DNA of 64,000 nucleotides, taken from NCBI RefSeq assembly GCF_000686805.1, contig NZ_JMLP01000018.1:83621-147620 (forward strand), read 5' to 3'. The DNA is from Bacillus sp. UNC41MFS5 (GTDB lineage Bacteria > Bacillota > Bacilli > Bacillales_B > DSM-18226). Positions 8,974 through 17,089 of this stretch are shown here, in pieces. Every line of letters begins with the position of its first letter. Position 1 is the first letter of the stretch. A program made the position numbers and the translations under genes. A model generated the notes under the pieces. The model was not told the DNA's origin and did no database searches. It saw only the letters and a list, made by a program, of their open reading frames with translations.

Positions 8974-8993
8974 CTATATAAAGGGGTTTCATA

Positions 8994-9698
8994 TTGAGTC
9001 TTAAAAGTATCACCACAAATAACAGAAAAACACTGGGAAAAGCAGCCTATGATAAAATCCGGGAAGAAATTATTACATTAAATTTTAAACCAGGACAAAT
9101 GTTATCTGAAAGTGAACTGGCTGCTGTTTTAGGAGTAAGCCGTACACCCATTCGTGAAGCTTTTCTAATGCTATTTCAAGAAGAGTTACTTGAAATAATT
9201 CCACAACGGGGTGCACGTGTTGCTTTAATATCTGTAAAGAAAGTGGAAGAAGCCAGGTTTGTAAGAGAAAGTTTGGAAATAAGTGCTTTCAAATCAGTGG
9301 CCAGAAACTGGAATCCAGATGATTTACGTCAAAAAGAAATGGAAGCAAAGGCGATTGAATTAATTGAAAAACAACAACAAGCCATCATTAAGGGAGAAAA
9401 TATAGAATTCTTGCAGTTGGATGAAGCATTTCATCAACTATTTTTGGAACTTGTTGAAAACAAAACATTAATTTCTGTTGTGTTACAAATGAGAGGTCAT
9501 TTGAATCGGATGCGATACTTAGAGTTAAAGACACCAAACCATATGGAAAATGTGGTAAGTCAACATCAAAGTATTCTTAAAGCCGTTTTCTCCAATAACG
9601 AGGAGGAAACAGAGAAATTATTGCAGTACCATTTTAGCCATAAAAAAGACCAATTACCAGAAGTAATCGAAATGCATTCTGACTATTTTACTTCTTAA
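8994..9698 (+). CDS. GntR/FadR-family (FCD) transcriptional regulator of the sugar-acid island
   Basis: A 234-residue cytosolic regulator. The N-terminal winged helix-turn-helix (about residues 15-80) has LSESELAAVLGVSRTPIREAF, followed by an all-helical FCD ligand-binding domain with DEAFHQLFLELVENKTL and the late HQSIL motif, which bears metal-coordinating residues in UxuR/ExuR/LldR relatives. The start is TTG at 8994 after AAGGGGT; no ATG is available nearby. It follows kdgK and has a candidate operator in its own promoter. Likely effectors are D-fructuronate, D-mannonate or KDG (inferred). Confidence 0.88.
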   Translation: MSLKSITTNNRKTLGKAAYDKIREEIITLNFKPGQMLSESELAAVLGVSRTPIREAFLMLFQEELLEIIPQRGARVALISVKKVEEARFVRESLEISAFKSVARNWNPDDLRQKEMEAKAIELIEKQQQAIIKGENIEFLQLDEAFHQLFLELVENKTLISVVLQMRGHLNRMRYLELKTPNHMENVVSQHQSILKAVFSNNEEETEKLLQYHFSHKKDQLPEVIEMHSDYFTS

Positions 9699-9705
9699 CT
9701 AGACC

Positions 9706-9741
9706 GAAAAAATCGACAGGCAGCACCTGTCGATTTTTTTT
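9706..9741. terminator. Bidirectional terminator between the GntR gene and the convergent MFS gene
   Basis: AAAAAATCGACAGG and CCTGTCGATTTTTTTT form a perfect stem with a short loop, with an A-run before and a T-run after. It can therefore terminate both the + strand regulator and the - strand transporter. Confidence 0.9.
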
Positions 9742-9764
9742 GGAACTTATTGTCTCTTTAAATG

Positions 9765-11042
9765 TTAACCTGAAATTTTTACGGATTTCGTGTTAGTGCT
9801 GGGATATTTAATGGGACGAACAAAACGGATGACAGATAAGGAAGCAAAGATTGCTAACCCCCCTGCAAGTAAAAATGCAGATGTGAATGAACCAGATTTA
9901 TCAACCAAGAAACCTGTTAAAGCAGGTCCGATGATCCCGGCAGTATTCGCCAAGAAGTGCATGAAGCCGCCTACTGATCCCACACTGCTTTGTTCCACAA
10001 CGTCCTGGACGATCGCCCAATAAATGGCCCCTGTCAAGTATAGGAAAAATACCGAAAACGCAACCAATGTTACCGCACTGACTGTTGTGGTTACAAGACC
10101 AGCTCCTCCGATACAAACAGCTGAAATAAATAGACAAGTGACAAGCACAACTTTTCTTGAGAATAATACACCTTTATTTGTGAATTTTTTGAAAACAAAA
10201 TCTGAAACAAATCCGCCAGAGGCTAGTCCAATAAATCCGACAATCCATGGGATCATTGTTATAACACTCATTTCTTTAACATCCATGTGACGAGCATCTA
10301 CCAGATAACTTGGAAACCAAGTTAAGAAGAAGAATAAAATATAGTTATAGGAAAAGAATGCAAATGCTGTGAATAATACTGTTTTTTGCTTCAAATAAAA
10401 GGTTAATGGACGTTTTTGCTGTGGAACCGTGTTGATTTTTACGACAGTTGACTTTTCCGCAGATGCAGCAGGCTTTTCTTTAACAAATTTCCACCAAAAT
10501 ATTGCCCAAACAAGACCTAAAACCATTATAAAAAGGAAGGATATCTTCCAGCTGAATGAGATAGCAATAAAACCTACAATTGGTCCAGAAATGGCTCCAC
10601 CAAGAGGTGTTCCACTATTCGTTAAACCAACAGCAGACGCGCGTTGGTCAGCCGGGAACCAGTTATTGACCATTTTACTGATGGTTGCCGAAAGAGGGCC
10701 CTCACCCATTCCAAATAAAACACGAATGACAATTAAACTTGTAAATCCAACGGCTAATGCAATCGCACCGCTAAATAATGACCAAACAATCATGGCAACA
10801 AACAAAGTAAGTTTCGCTCCGTATTTATCAGAAGCCATTCCGCCAATAAAGTTGAAAATAGCATATCCTACAGAAAAACTACTAAAAATGATTCCCATTT
10901 GTGTTGCTGATAATGATAAATCTTCCTTAATAAATGGAGCACCAATGGACAATGCAGAACGGTCTAAATAATTGATTACGCCAGCTATGAATAATAAAAT
11001 CATTACAGGTAGTTTATCTCTAGTGAACATTTTTGATAACAT
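9765..11042 (-). CDS. MFS transporter, ACS family, sugar-acid importer (paralog of 1734-2996)
   Basis: A 425-residue 12-helix transporter nearly superimposable on the product of 1734-2996. It has the same NYLDRSALSIGAPF signature in helix 1, the same GGMASDKYGAKL loop and GMGEGPLSATISKM in helix 4. Differences concentrate in the N-terminus, central loop and C-terminus. The ATG follows TAGGGGGT. It is the last gene of the leftward uxaA-dehydrogenase-MFS series, separated from the dehydrogenase by a GC-rich repeat. The cargo is inferred to be an L-galactonate- or galacturonate-type acid feeding D-tagaturonate. Confidence 0.9.
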   Translation of the reverse strand: MLSKMFTRDKLPVMILLFIAGVINYLDRSALSIGAPFIKEDLSLSATQMGIIFSSFSVGYAIFNFIGGMASDKYGAKLTLFVAMIVWSLFSGAIALAVGFTSLIVIRVLFGMGEGPLSATISKMVNNWFPADQRASAVGLTNSGTPLGGAISGPIVGFIAISFSWKISFLFIMVLGLVWAIFWWKFVKEKPAASAEKSTVVKINTVPQQKRPLTFYLKQKTVLFTAFAFFSYNYILFFFLTWFPSYLVDARHMDVKEMSVITMIPWIVGFIGLASGGFVSDFVFKKFTNKGVLFSRKVVLVTCLFISAVCIGGAGLVTTTVSAVTLVAFSVFFLYLTGAIYWAIVQDVVEQSSVGSVGGFMHFLANTAGIIGPALTGFLVDKSGSFTSAFLLAGGLAIFASLSVIRFVRPIKYPSTNTKSVKISG

Positions 11043-11105
11043 TTATTTACCCCCTAAAGTTTTGTCAGCGCTTTCTTGTAATACCTAAATCATCCCATTT
11101 GTTCT

Positions 11106-11340
11106 TTTGGCTGTGTTAAACTAGTCTGTTGATATCCGCTCCATGCGCGTGCGGTTCGCGGGCGTGCGCCGGGGAGCCTCCTCGGCGCTTTCAGCGCCTG
11201 CGGGGTCTCCCCTGCCCCGTACTCCCGCAGGACATTGAATAATCTTCCTTGAATAATCACCGCACGAAGGAAATGCGATAGCATTTTCGAGGATCTCGCG
11301 CATTCCGCTCCAATCAACAGAGTGCATAAAATCAACATTT
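11106..11340. repeat. GC-rich dispersed repeat-like element inside the uxaA operon
   Basis: About 235 bp with a core far richer in G+C than its surroundings, especially 11140-11235. It contains several short palindromes such as GGCGCTTTCAGCGCC and runs such as GGGGTCTCCCCTGCCCC. Short open frames on the minus strand here are arginine/alanine/proline-rich and look non-coding. It fills the space between the dehydrogenase and transporter genes. From memory, elements of this appearance are dispersed in Bacillus-group genomes. Only one copy is visible here, so repeat status is inference. Confidence 0.55.
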
Positions 11341-11345
11341 AGCTA

Positions 11346-12359
11346 TTACACTTCAACAATCGCCTTAATTACCTTTGCCTCTGGAGTTAACCACTCTTCA
11401 AATTGATTGAGCATCTCATCAAAGCTTGCACGATGTGTAATATATGATTCGATATCCACGCCGCCATTTTGTATTGCTCTCACTACATATTCAAAATCTT
11501 CGCGTGTAGCATTGCGGCTTCCCATTAAGGTAAGTTCTTTTTTATGGAAATCAGGGTCATCGAATGAAATATTCCCCTTGGTTAAACCAACATAAATTAA
11601 TTTTCCGCCATGTGCAGGATAGTTAAATGCATCAGACATCGATTTAGCATTTCCTGTTGCATCAAACACAACGGTTGGCATTTCCCCATTTGTGATTTCC
11701 TGCAATTTCTCCACCGGGTTTTCCAATGCGTTCACAGTATAATCCACACGGGCCCATTCACGGCAAAACGCTAAACGTTCTTCGTTTACATCCATGGCAA
11801 TCACTGTTGCCCCTTCATGCTTAGCAAAAGCCATGACCCCTAAACCAATTGGCCCTGCTCCAATGACTAGAACGTACTCCCCTTGCTTAAGTTCAGAACG
11901 TCTAACCGCATGTGCCCCTATACTTAAAGGTTCAATCATCGCAGACTGGTCCAGTGTCAGCGTTTCTGTTTTAACTAAATGAGTGTAAGGAACGGTGATC
12001 CATTCACTCATTCCGCCTTCAATATGGACACCCAAGACTTTCATATCTGTACAGCAATTTGTTTTTCCATTTCGGCACGCAATACATTCACCGCAATTCA
12101 TGTACGGAATGAATGATACTTGATCTCCCGCCTTTAAACCAGCAGAATTCGCACCGATCGATTCAATTTCACCAGAAAGTTCATGACCGAGTGTACGAGG
12201 ATAGCTGAAAAAAGGCTGGTTTCCTTTGTACGCATGGTAATCGGTTCCGCAAATACCAATGCGGCGGATGCGGACTAGAGCATCTCCCGTTTTAAGCTCA
12301 GGCCGTTCCACTTCAACCATTTTAAATTGATTCGGTTGTTCACAAACAATACTTTTCAT
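11346..12359 (-). CDS. Zinc-dependent medium-chain dehydrogenase, probable L-galactonate 5-dehydrogenase type (LgoD-like)
   Basis: A 337-residue cytosolic zinc dehydrogenase. Catalytic zinc motifs are GICGTDYHAYKG and TLGHELSG; the structural zinc loop is CGECIACRNGKTNC with an extra adjacent Cys; the NAD site has VIGAGPIGLG. The ATG follows AAAGGAG. It lies between uxaA and an ACS transporter. E. coli LgoD (YjjN), from the same family, oxidises L-galactonate to D-tagaturonate, which UxaB and UxaA then process. That makes this the counterpart of the enzyme at 3164-4186. The substrate is inferred from context. Confidence 0.85.
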   Translation of the reverse strand: MKSIVCEQPNQFKMVEVERPELKTGDALVRIRRIGICGTDYHAYKGNQPFFSYPRTLGHELSGEIESIGANSAGLKAGDQVSFIPYMNCGECIACRNGKTNCCTDMKVLGVHIEGGMSEWITVPYTHLVKTETLTLDQSAMIEPLSIGAHAVRRSELKQGEYVLVIGAGPIGLGVMAFAKHEGATVIAMDVNEERLAFCREWARVDYTVNALENPVEKLQEITNGEMPTVVFDATGNAKSMSDAFNYPAHGGKLIYVGLTKGNISFDDPDFHKKELTLMGSRNATREDFEYVVRAIQNGGVDIESYITHRASFDEMLNQFEEWLTPEAKVIKAIVEV

Positions 12360-12422
12360 TTGGAATTAGACTCCTTTATTTTACATGGTAATTTTATTTG
12401 TGGGACTTCTAAATTTTGGTGT

Positions 12423-13928
12423 CTATAGAACTACTCCATCTTTGAAAATACTAATTTCTTTAAAACCAAACTTTTCATTATTGGTCTTCTTTTCTCCTGA
12501 TGCAAGATCAAGGATATATTGGAATAAATCAATTTTCAGTTCATCCATGGTTTTTCCTTCAAGCAGCTGTCCAGCATTATAGTCAATCCAATTCTTTTTG
12601 CGATTGGCTAAATCGGAATTTGTCGCTAATTTTACTGTTGGTACCGGCCCGCCAAATGGTGTTCCTCTACCCGTTGTAAATAATACGATATGAGCACCAG
12701 CTGCAGTCAATGCAGTAACAGAGACAAGGTCATTTCCTGGCGCGTTGATTAAATTCAAACCAGGTTTTACTACTCGTTCACCGTAAGAACTTACATCAAC
12801 AACGACAGCACGTCCCCCTTTTTGCGTACAGCCAAGCGATTTTTCCTCAAGTGTACTAATTCCACCTGCTTTATTACCTGGTGAAGGGTTTTCGTAAATG
12901 ACCTGATCATGACGAATAAAATATTCTTTAAAATCATTCACTAAGTGAACAATCTTATTAAAAATCTCCTCATTTTCCGCGCGATTCATCAGGATGGTTT
13001 CCGCCCCAAACATCTCAGGGACTTCTGTTAAAATCGTTGTTCCGCCGTCAGCAACAATTAAGTCAGATACCGCTCCAACTAAGGGATTTGCTGTTATACC
13101 AGAAAACCCATCAGAGCCGCCGCATTTCAATCCTATTTTCAGCTTTGAAACAGGTACCGGCTGGCGTTTAAATTGTTCTGCATATTCGACTAATTCTTCC
13201 ATTAAACTTAAACCAGTCTCTAATTCATCTTCCACTTCCTGGGACTTCATGAATTTTATGCGATTTGGAGGAAATTCACCAATCACCTCTTTAAAAGATT
13301 CAATTTGGTTATTTTCGCACCCCAGTCCTACAACCAAGACACTAGCTGCATTTGGATGCTGGGCCAAAGACGCTAACAGCTTTTGTGTATTAGACAAATC
13401 ATCCCCTAACTGGGAACATCCAAAAGGATGGGGGAAATGATAGATTCCATCTATTCCGCGATCCTTAAACTTTTCACTCGCCATTTTAGCAAGAGCTTCA
13501 CAGGTTTTATTAATGCAGCCTACCGTATTGATAATCCAGATCTCATTTCGGATACCAGCTTCTCCGTTTTCACGAAGATATCCCTGGAATGTATGCTCCG
13601 ATTCTTTTTTGACTTCCTGTTGGCTGATAGGTTGATAGGTATAATCCAAGATTCCATTTAAACCGGTTTCAAGATTGTGGGTATGTACCCATTCTCCAAC
13701 AGAAATGTCCCTCTTTGCTTTACCAATTGAATAACCAAACTTGAGAACATCTTCCCCTTTATTTACAGGTCGGACTAAAATTTTATGCCCCTTAGGAATA
13801 TCCTCTTGAATAGAAATATTGATGATGCCGTTTTCTTCGGTTTGAATTTGAAGATTCTCGCCCTGATGGACCTCATGCAAGGAAATGACCACATCGTCTT
13901 TGGAATGCAATTGCACTACTGTACTCAT
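12423..13928 (-). CDS. uxaA: Altronate dehydratase UxaA
   Basis: Iron-dependent dehydration of D-altronate to KDG. 501 residues, full length: an N-terminal SAF domain (about 1-90), then the UxaA catalytic region with GCINKTCEALAKMA, HPFGCSQLGDD, VVGLGCENNQIESF and KCGGSDGFSG. Conserved cysteines and histidines are present. The ATG follows GGGAGGAAA. It is the first gene of the leftward series, 64 bp before the dehydrogenase, and is divergent from the AraC gene at 14114. Its product is phosphorylated by KdgK (7776-8789). Confidence 0.95.
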   Translation of the reverse strand: MSTVVQLHSKDDVVISLHEVHQGENLQIQTEENGIINISIQEDIPKGHKILVRPVNKGEDVLKFGYSIGKAKRDISVGEWVHTHNLETGLNGILDYTYQPISQQEVKKESEHTFQGYLRENGEAGIRNEIWIINTVGCINKTCEALAKMASEKFKDRGIDGIYHFPHPFGCSQLGDDLSNTQKLLASLAQHPNAASVLVVGLGCENNQIESFKEVIGEFPPNRIKFMKSQEVEDELETGLSLMEELVEYAEQFKRQPVPVSKLKIGLKCGGSDGFSGITANPLVGAVSDLIVADGGTTILTEVPEMFGAETILMNRAENEEIFNKIVHLVNDFKEYFIRHDQVIYENPSPGNKAGGISTLEEKSLGCTQKGGRAVVVDVSSYGERVVKPGLNLINAPGNDLVSVTALTAAGAHIVLFTTGRGTPFGGPVPTVKLATNSDLANRKKNWIDYNAGQLLEGKTMDELKIDLFQYILDLASGEKKTNNEKFGFKEISIFKDGVVL

Positions 13929-13956
13929 TCATTTTCCTCCCAGCCTTTAAAAATTT

Positions 13957-13970
13957 TGTAAACGAAGAGA
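13957..13970. promoter_or_regulatory. Candidate cre box upstream of uxaA
   Basis: TGTAAACGAAGAGA matches TGWAANCGNTNWCA except at two positions, in the intergenic region between uxaA and the AraC gene. The match is weak. Confidence 0.3.
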
Positions 13971-14113
13971 AGAAAACCCTTTCATTTTTAGGTGTGATTA
14001 TCTCTAACATTTGCTTTCTTCTATCTTAATCAACAAGAATCGAAATATAAATTACATGTTTTGCTTTATTTGTACCATTTTTTGATATAAGATAACTATG
14101 GGTGATGAGCTAA

Positions 14114-14992
14114 ATGAGAACTGTTCAAAAAGTTTCAAACAATAATTTACTGTTTCCTTTTTCTTTTATTTATCGAGATACGAAAAGCCCGCAGAGGGAA
14201 TTGTCTGATCATATTCACGACTACTATGAAATTGTCTATGTCTATAGCGGAAAAGGGACTTTTTTCATTGATGACAATTTCTATGACATGCGGCAAGGTG
14301 ATGTATTTCTTATCCCAAATGATACGATTCATCGTGCCATGCCTGATAAGGATGACCCAGTTACATCTACCATCATTTTTTTCAGCCCGACATTAATTTA
14401 TAATATTTTAATAGATGATACTTTTTCTTTCTTAAATTTGTTTGAGAGGGCAAAAAAGGTGAAAAATTTTAAAATTGCTCTTCCACAAGACAATCAAAAA
14501 AAGATGGTAGAGCAGCTCTTAACAATTAATCAAGAAACGGAAAATAACCAACTGGGTAATAAGCATGCTTCTTTACTGATTGTTCATCAGATTCTTCTTG
14601 ATTTATATCGTGCCTTTACGGATGATAAACAGGACTTAATCGAAAGAAACACCTACGGACCTGAGTGGGTCAAAGAAATTTTAGTCTATATTAATAGTAA
14701 TATAAGCCAGCCCTTAAACCTGACCGAACTGGCGAGCCAGGCTCTGGTCAGTACCTCTCATTTCAGCAGAGTATTTAAACAAACAACCGGGATGGGCTTG
14801 ACGGTGTATTTAAATTCCAAAAGAGTGATTAAAGCCAAAGAACTTTTAGTAGAAACCAATCATTCTGTTTCGTATATCGCAGAAATATGCGGCTTCGAAA
14901 GCATGACCCATTTTCATCGAATCTTTAAGAAATATATCGATACGACTCCAGCAAATTTTCGAAAAGAGCATAAAATAGTCCGCGCTCATTAG
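14114..14992 (+). CDS. AraC-family transcriptional regulator with cupin sensor domain
   Basis: A 292-residue regulator. The N-terminal cupin-like domain (about 25-110) contains LSDHIHDYYEIVYVYSG and MRQGDVFLIPNDTIHR. The C-terminal AraC DNA-binding domain (about 190-288) has two helix-turn-helices, including LTELASQALVSTSHFSRVFKQ and VSYIAEICGFESMTHFHRIF. It is divergent from uxaA and upstream of uxaB, so it most likely activates module 2 in response to an intermediate of the altronate branch. The ribosome binding site (GGTGATGAG) is weak. A strong terminator follows at 15002-15035. Confidence 0.9.
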   Translation: MRTVQKVSNNNLLFPFSFIYRDTKSPQRELSDHIHDYYEIVYVYSGKGTFFIDDNFYDMRQGDVFLIPNDTIHRAMPDKDDPVTSTIIFFSPTLIYNILIDDTFSFLNLFERAKKVKNFKIALPQDNQKKMVEQLLTINQETENNQLGNKHASLLIVHQILLDLYRAFTDDKQDLIERNTYGPEWVKEILVYINSNISQPLNLTELASQALVSTSHFSRVFKQTTGMGLTVYLNSKRVIKAKELLVETNHSVSYIAEICGFESMTHFHRIFKKYIDTTPANFRKEHKIVRAH

Positions 14993-15001
14993 CACGCGGG
15001 A

Positions 15002-15035
15002 AAAAACACAGGGTCAACACCTGTGTTTTTTTTTT
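15002..15035 (+). terminator. Terminator after the AraC gene
   Basis: ACACAGG and CCTGTGT form a stem flanked by A6 and T10, a classical intrinsic terminator. Confidence 0.9.
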
Positions 15036-15120
15036 GTTCAAGCATATCAAAATCAGATATAAATACAGCAAAACCTGTCACTTTTATTCCTTTTATTGAT
15101 GATAAAATAAGGTTATATAT

Positions 15121-15134
15121 TGTTAACGCTTTCA
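15121..15134 (+). promoter_or_regulatory. cre (CcpA) box upstream of uxaB
   Basis: TGTTAACGCTTTCA matches TGWAANCGNTNWCA at every defined position but one, 30 bases before the uxaB ATG. It is the best cre match in the window and implies glucose repression of uxaB. Confidence 0.65.
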
Positions 15135-15163
15135 GATATTAACTAAAAGGGATGAATAGATAA

Positions 15164-16645
15164 ATGCAAAAATTAACGAAGGAAACATGGGCTGATTACA
15201 GGGAATATCCGGAAAAGGTCATACAGTTTGGCGAGGGAAATTTTTTAAGGGCTTTTGTGGATTGGAAAATCGACAAAATGAACAAAGAAGCCAATTTTAA
15301 TGGCAGTGTAGTCGTTGTTCAACCAAGAGAACATGGGACAGGTGTTCATAAATTAAATGAACAAGACGGATTATTCACGCTTTACCTGCAAGGAATCAAG
15401 AACAAGCAAGCGGTTAGAGAGCATAGCGTGATCAATTGTATCAGCAGGGGAATTAACACGTATACAGATTATTCCCAGTATTTAGAGCTCGCCAAAAACC
15501 CTGAATTAAGATTTATCTTTTCTAACACAACCGAGGCTGGAATTTATTTTGAGGAAAATGATCAATTGGAGGATCAACCGCAGAAAAGTTATCCGGCGAG
15601 GTTAACAGCTCTTTTATACCACCGATATAAAGCGTTCGGTGGGGATAAAAACAAAGGATTTATCATTATTCCTTGTGAGTTAATTGATCGAAATGGAGAA
15701 AAACTGAAGGAAATCATCCTTCAACATGCGCACAATTGGAAGTTGGGCGAAGAATTTGTTTATTGGGTTCATGAAGCCAATACATTCTGCTGCAGCCTTG
15801 TCGATCGAATTGTTCCTGGTTACCCAAGTGACAACATTCATGAAATCACGGAAGAGTTAGGGTATCAAGATGATCTTGTTGTTGTAGGAGAACAATATTA
15901 TCAATGGGTCATTGAAGGTCCAGAGTGGATTAAAGAGGAATTTCCTACTGACAAAGCAGGTCTTGATGTTAAATTTGTCAGCGATATGACCCCATACCGG
16001 ACAAGTAAAGTCAGAATTCTAAATGGTGCCCATTCTGCCATGACTCCTGTTGCTTATTTATACGGATTAGACACAGTGGGTGATGCCGTTACAAATGAAA
16101 TTACCAAGAAGTTTGTGGAAGAGTTAATTTATGAAGAAATTATTCCTGTATTAGAGATGCCAGAACAAGAATTGAAGCTTTTTGCAGAGGCTGTTCTGGA
16201 AAGGTTTATGAATCCATTTGTCCAGCACTATTTGAGCAGCATTGCCTTAAACTCAATGTCTAAGTTTAAAACAAGGGATTTACCGTCTTTGCTTGAATAT
16301 CTGGATAAGAAGAAGGAACTTCCCAAGAAATTAACCTTCTCCCTTAGCGCTTTAATCAGTTTTTACAAAGGAAAAAGAGGGGAAGAAGAAATCCAACTGG
16401 AGGATGATCAGGATATTTTAGATTTATATAAATCCTTATGGCAAAACTATGACGGAACAGACAGTGGTCTAAAACAAATTGTTACATCTGTTCTTGCCTA
16501 TGAAAAAGTTTGGGGTACGGACCTAAATATGGTGCCAATGTTAACAGAGACTGTAACGAATTATCTCATTAAAATTGATAATGATGGGATGAAGGAAGCT
16601 ATTAAAGAAGTTACTAAAATGAATGGCAGAATTGAAGTGGGTTGA
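15164..16645 (+). CDS. uxaB: Tagaturonate reductase (altronate oxidoreductase) UxaB
   Basis: NADH-dependent reduction of D-tagaturonate to D-altronate. At 493 residues it is a long-chain polyol dehydrogenase relative of UxuB. Motifs are [16 protein letters not shown] near residue 20, [25 protein letters not shown], and the catalytic helix [14 protein letters not shown]. The ATG follows AAAGGGATG. It is expressed rightward, apart from uxaA and the dehydrogenase, but is adjacent to the AraC gene. Together with UxaA it forms the altronate branch. Confidence 0.95.
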   Translation: MQKLTKETWADYREYPEKVIQFGEGNFLRAFVDWKIDKMNKEANFNGSVVVVQPREHGTGVHKLNEQDGLFTLYLQGIKNKQAVREHSVINCISRGINTYTDYSQYLELAKNPELRFIFSNTTEAGIYFEENDQLEDQPQKSYPARLTALLYHRYKAFGGDKNKGFIIIPCELIDRNGEKLKEIILQHAHNWKLGEEFVYWVHEANTFCCSLVDRIVPGYPSDNIHEITEELGYQDDLVVVGEQYYQWVIEGPEWIKEEFPTDKAGLDVKFVSDMTPYRTSKVRILNGAHSAMTPVAYLYGLDTVGDAVTNEITKKFVEELIYEEIIPVLEMPEQELKLFAEAVLERFMNPFVQHYLSSIALNSMSKFKTRDLPSLLEYLDKKKELPKKLTFSLSALISFYKGKRGEEEIQLEDDQDILDLYKSLWQNYDGTDSGLKQIVTSVLAYEKVWGTDLNMVPMLTETVTNYLIKIDNDGMKEAIKEVTKMNGRIEVG

Positions 16646-16684
16646 TCTGACGGTTTCTATTAGAAGAGTTGGAAAATTATAAGG

Positions 16685-16720
16685 TGAAAAAATCAGGTGA
16701 ATTTCTCACCTGATTTTTTC
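16685..16720 (+). terminator. Terminator after uxaB
   Basis: AAAAAATCAGGTGA and TCACCTGATTTTTT form a perfect stem with a short loop. Confidence 0.92.
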
Positions 16721-16807
16721 ATTGTACAAAGAAATCATGAAAAACTGCCTTCGGAAAGTAGAGGTTTGAATAGAATAATGCAAGTTTGCAAGAAGCCCAT
16801 CAAACTA

Positions 16808-16970
16808 TGTAAAAAGATGGGTTATTTCCTGCGGAATTTTCAAACGTATCTCGACATTCTTCTTTCAATGCATTCACAGGAAAAGCTTATATAGAGAATG
16901 TTACATCTGCTTTAACCAATCGTTTGATTAGTATAGCAGATAAAGAATTTAGTCGAATATACCCTTTCGA
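16808..16970 (+). repeat. Dispersed ~165-bp intergenic repeat, copy 1
   Basis: It shares long blocks with 34378-34543 and 60286-60451: GGTTATTTCCTGCGGAAT, a downstream TCGACATTCTT-like block, then TTTAACCAATCGTTTGA, GTATAGC and TTTAGTCGAA in the same order and spacing. It is non-coding in every frame and sits immediately downstream of the uxaB terminator. Confidence 0.75.
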
Positions 16971-17036
16971 TATTGAAGAAATTGGTCGATTGGAATAGGC
17001 ACATTCTTAAATAATCTTTATTGAAATAGAAAAGGG

Positions 17037-17072
17037 GCTCCAAAAAGTAAGTCGAAACCCATTTTTTGGAGA
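17037..17072 (-). terminator. Probable terminator of the secreted-protein gene at 17090
   Basis: CTCCAAAAA and TTTTTTGGAG pair across a loop. On the minus strand this lies just beyond the stop codon of the gene at 17090 and is followed by CCCCTTTTC. Confidence 0.55.
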
Positions 17073-17089
17073 TCGCCGTCTCACTTCAG

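Noticed and set aside
10429..10971. 180-codon open frame on the plus strand inside the second MFS gene
   Set aside because: Antisense shadow of a strongly conserved transporter; it lacks a ribosome binding site, and a similar antisense frame occurs in the paralog at 1793-2197.
11121..11338. Two minus-strand open frames in the GC-rich element
   Set aside because: Arg/Ala/Pro-rich products from palindromic GC-rich DNA, no ribosome binding sites; treated as repeat.
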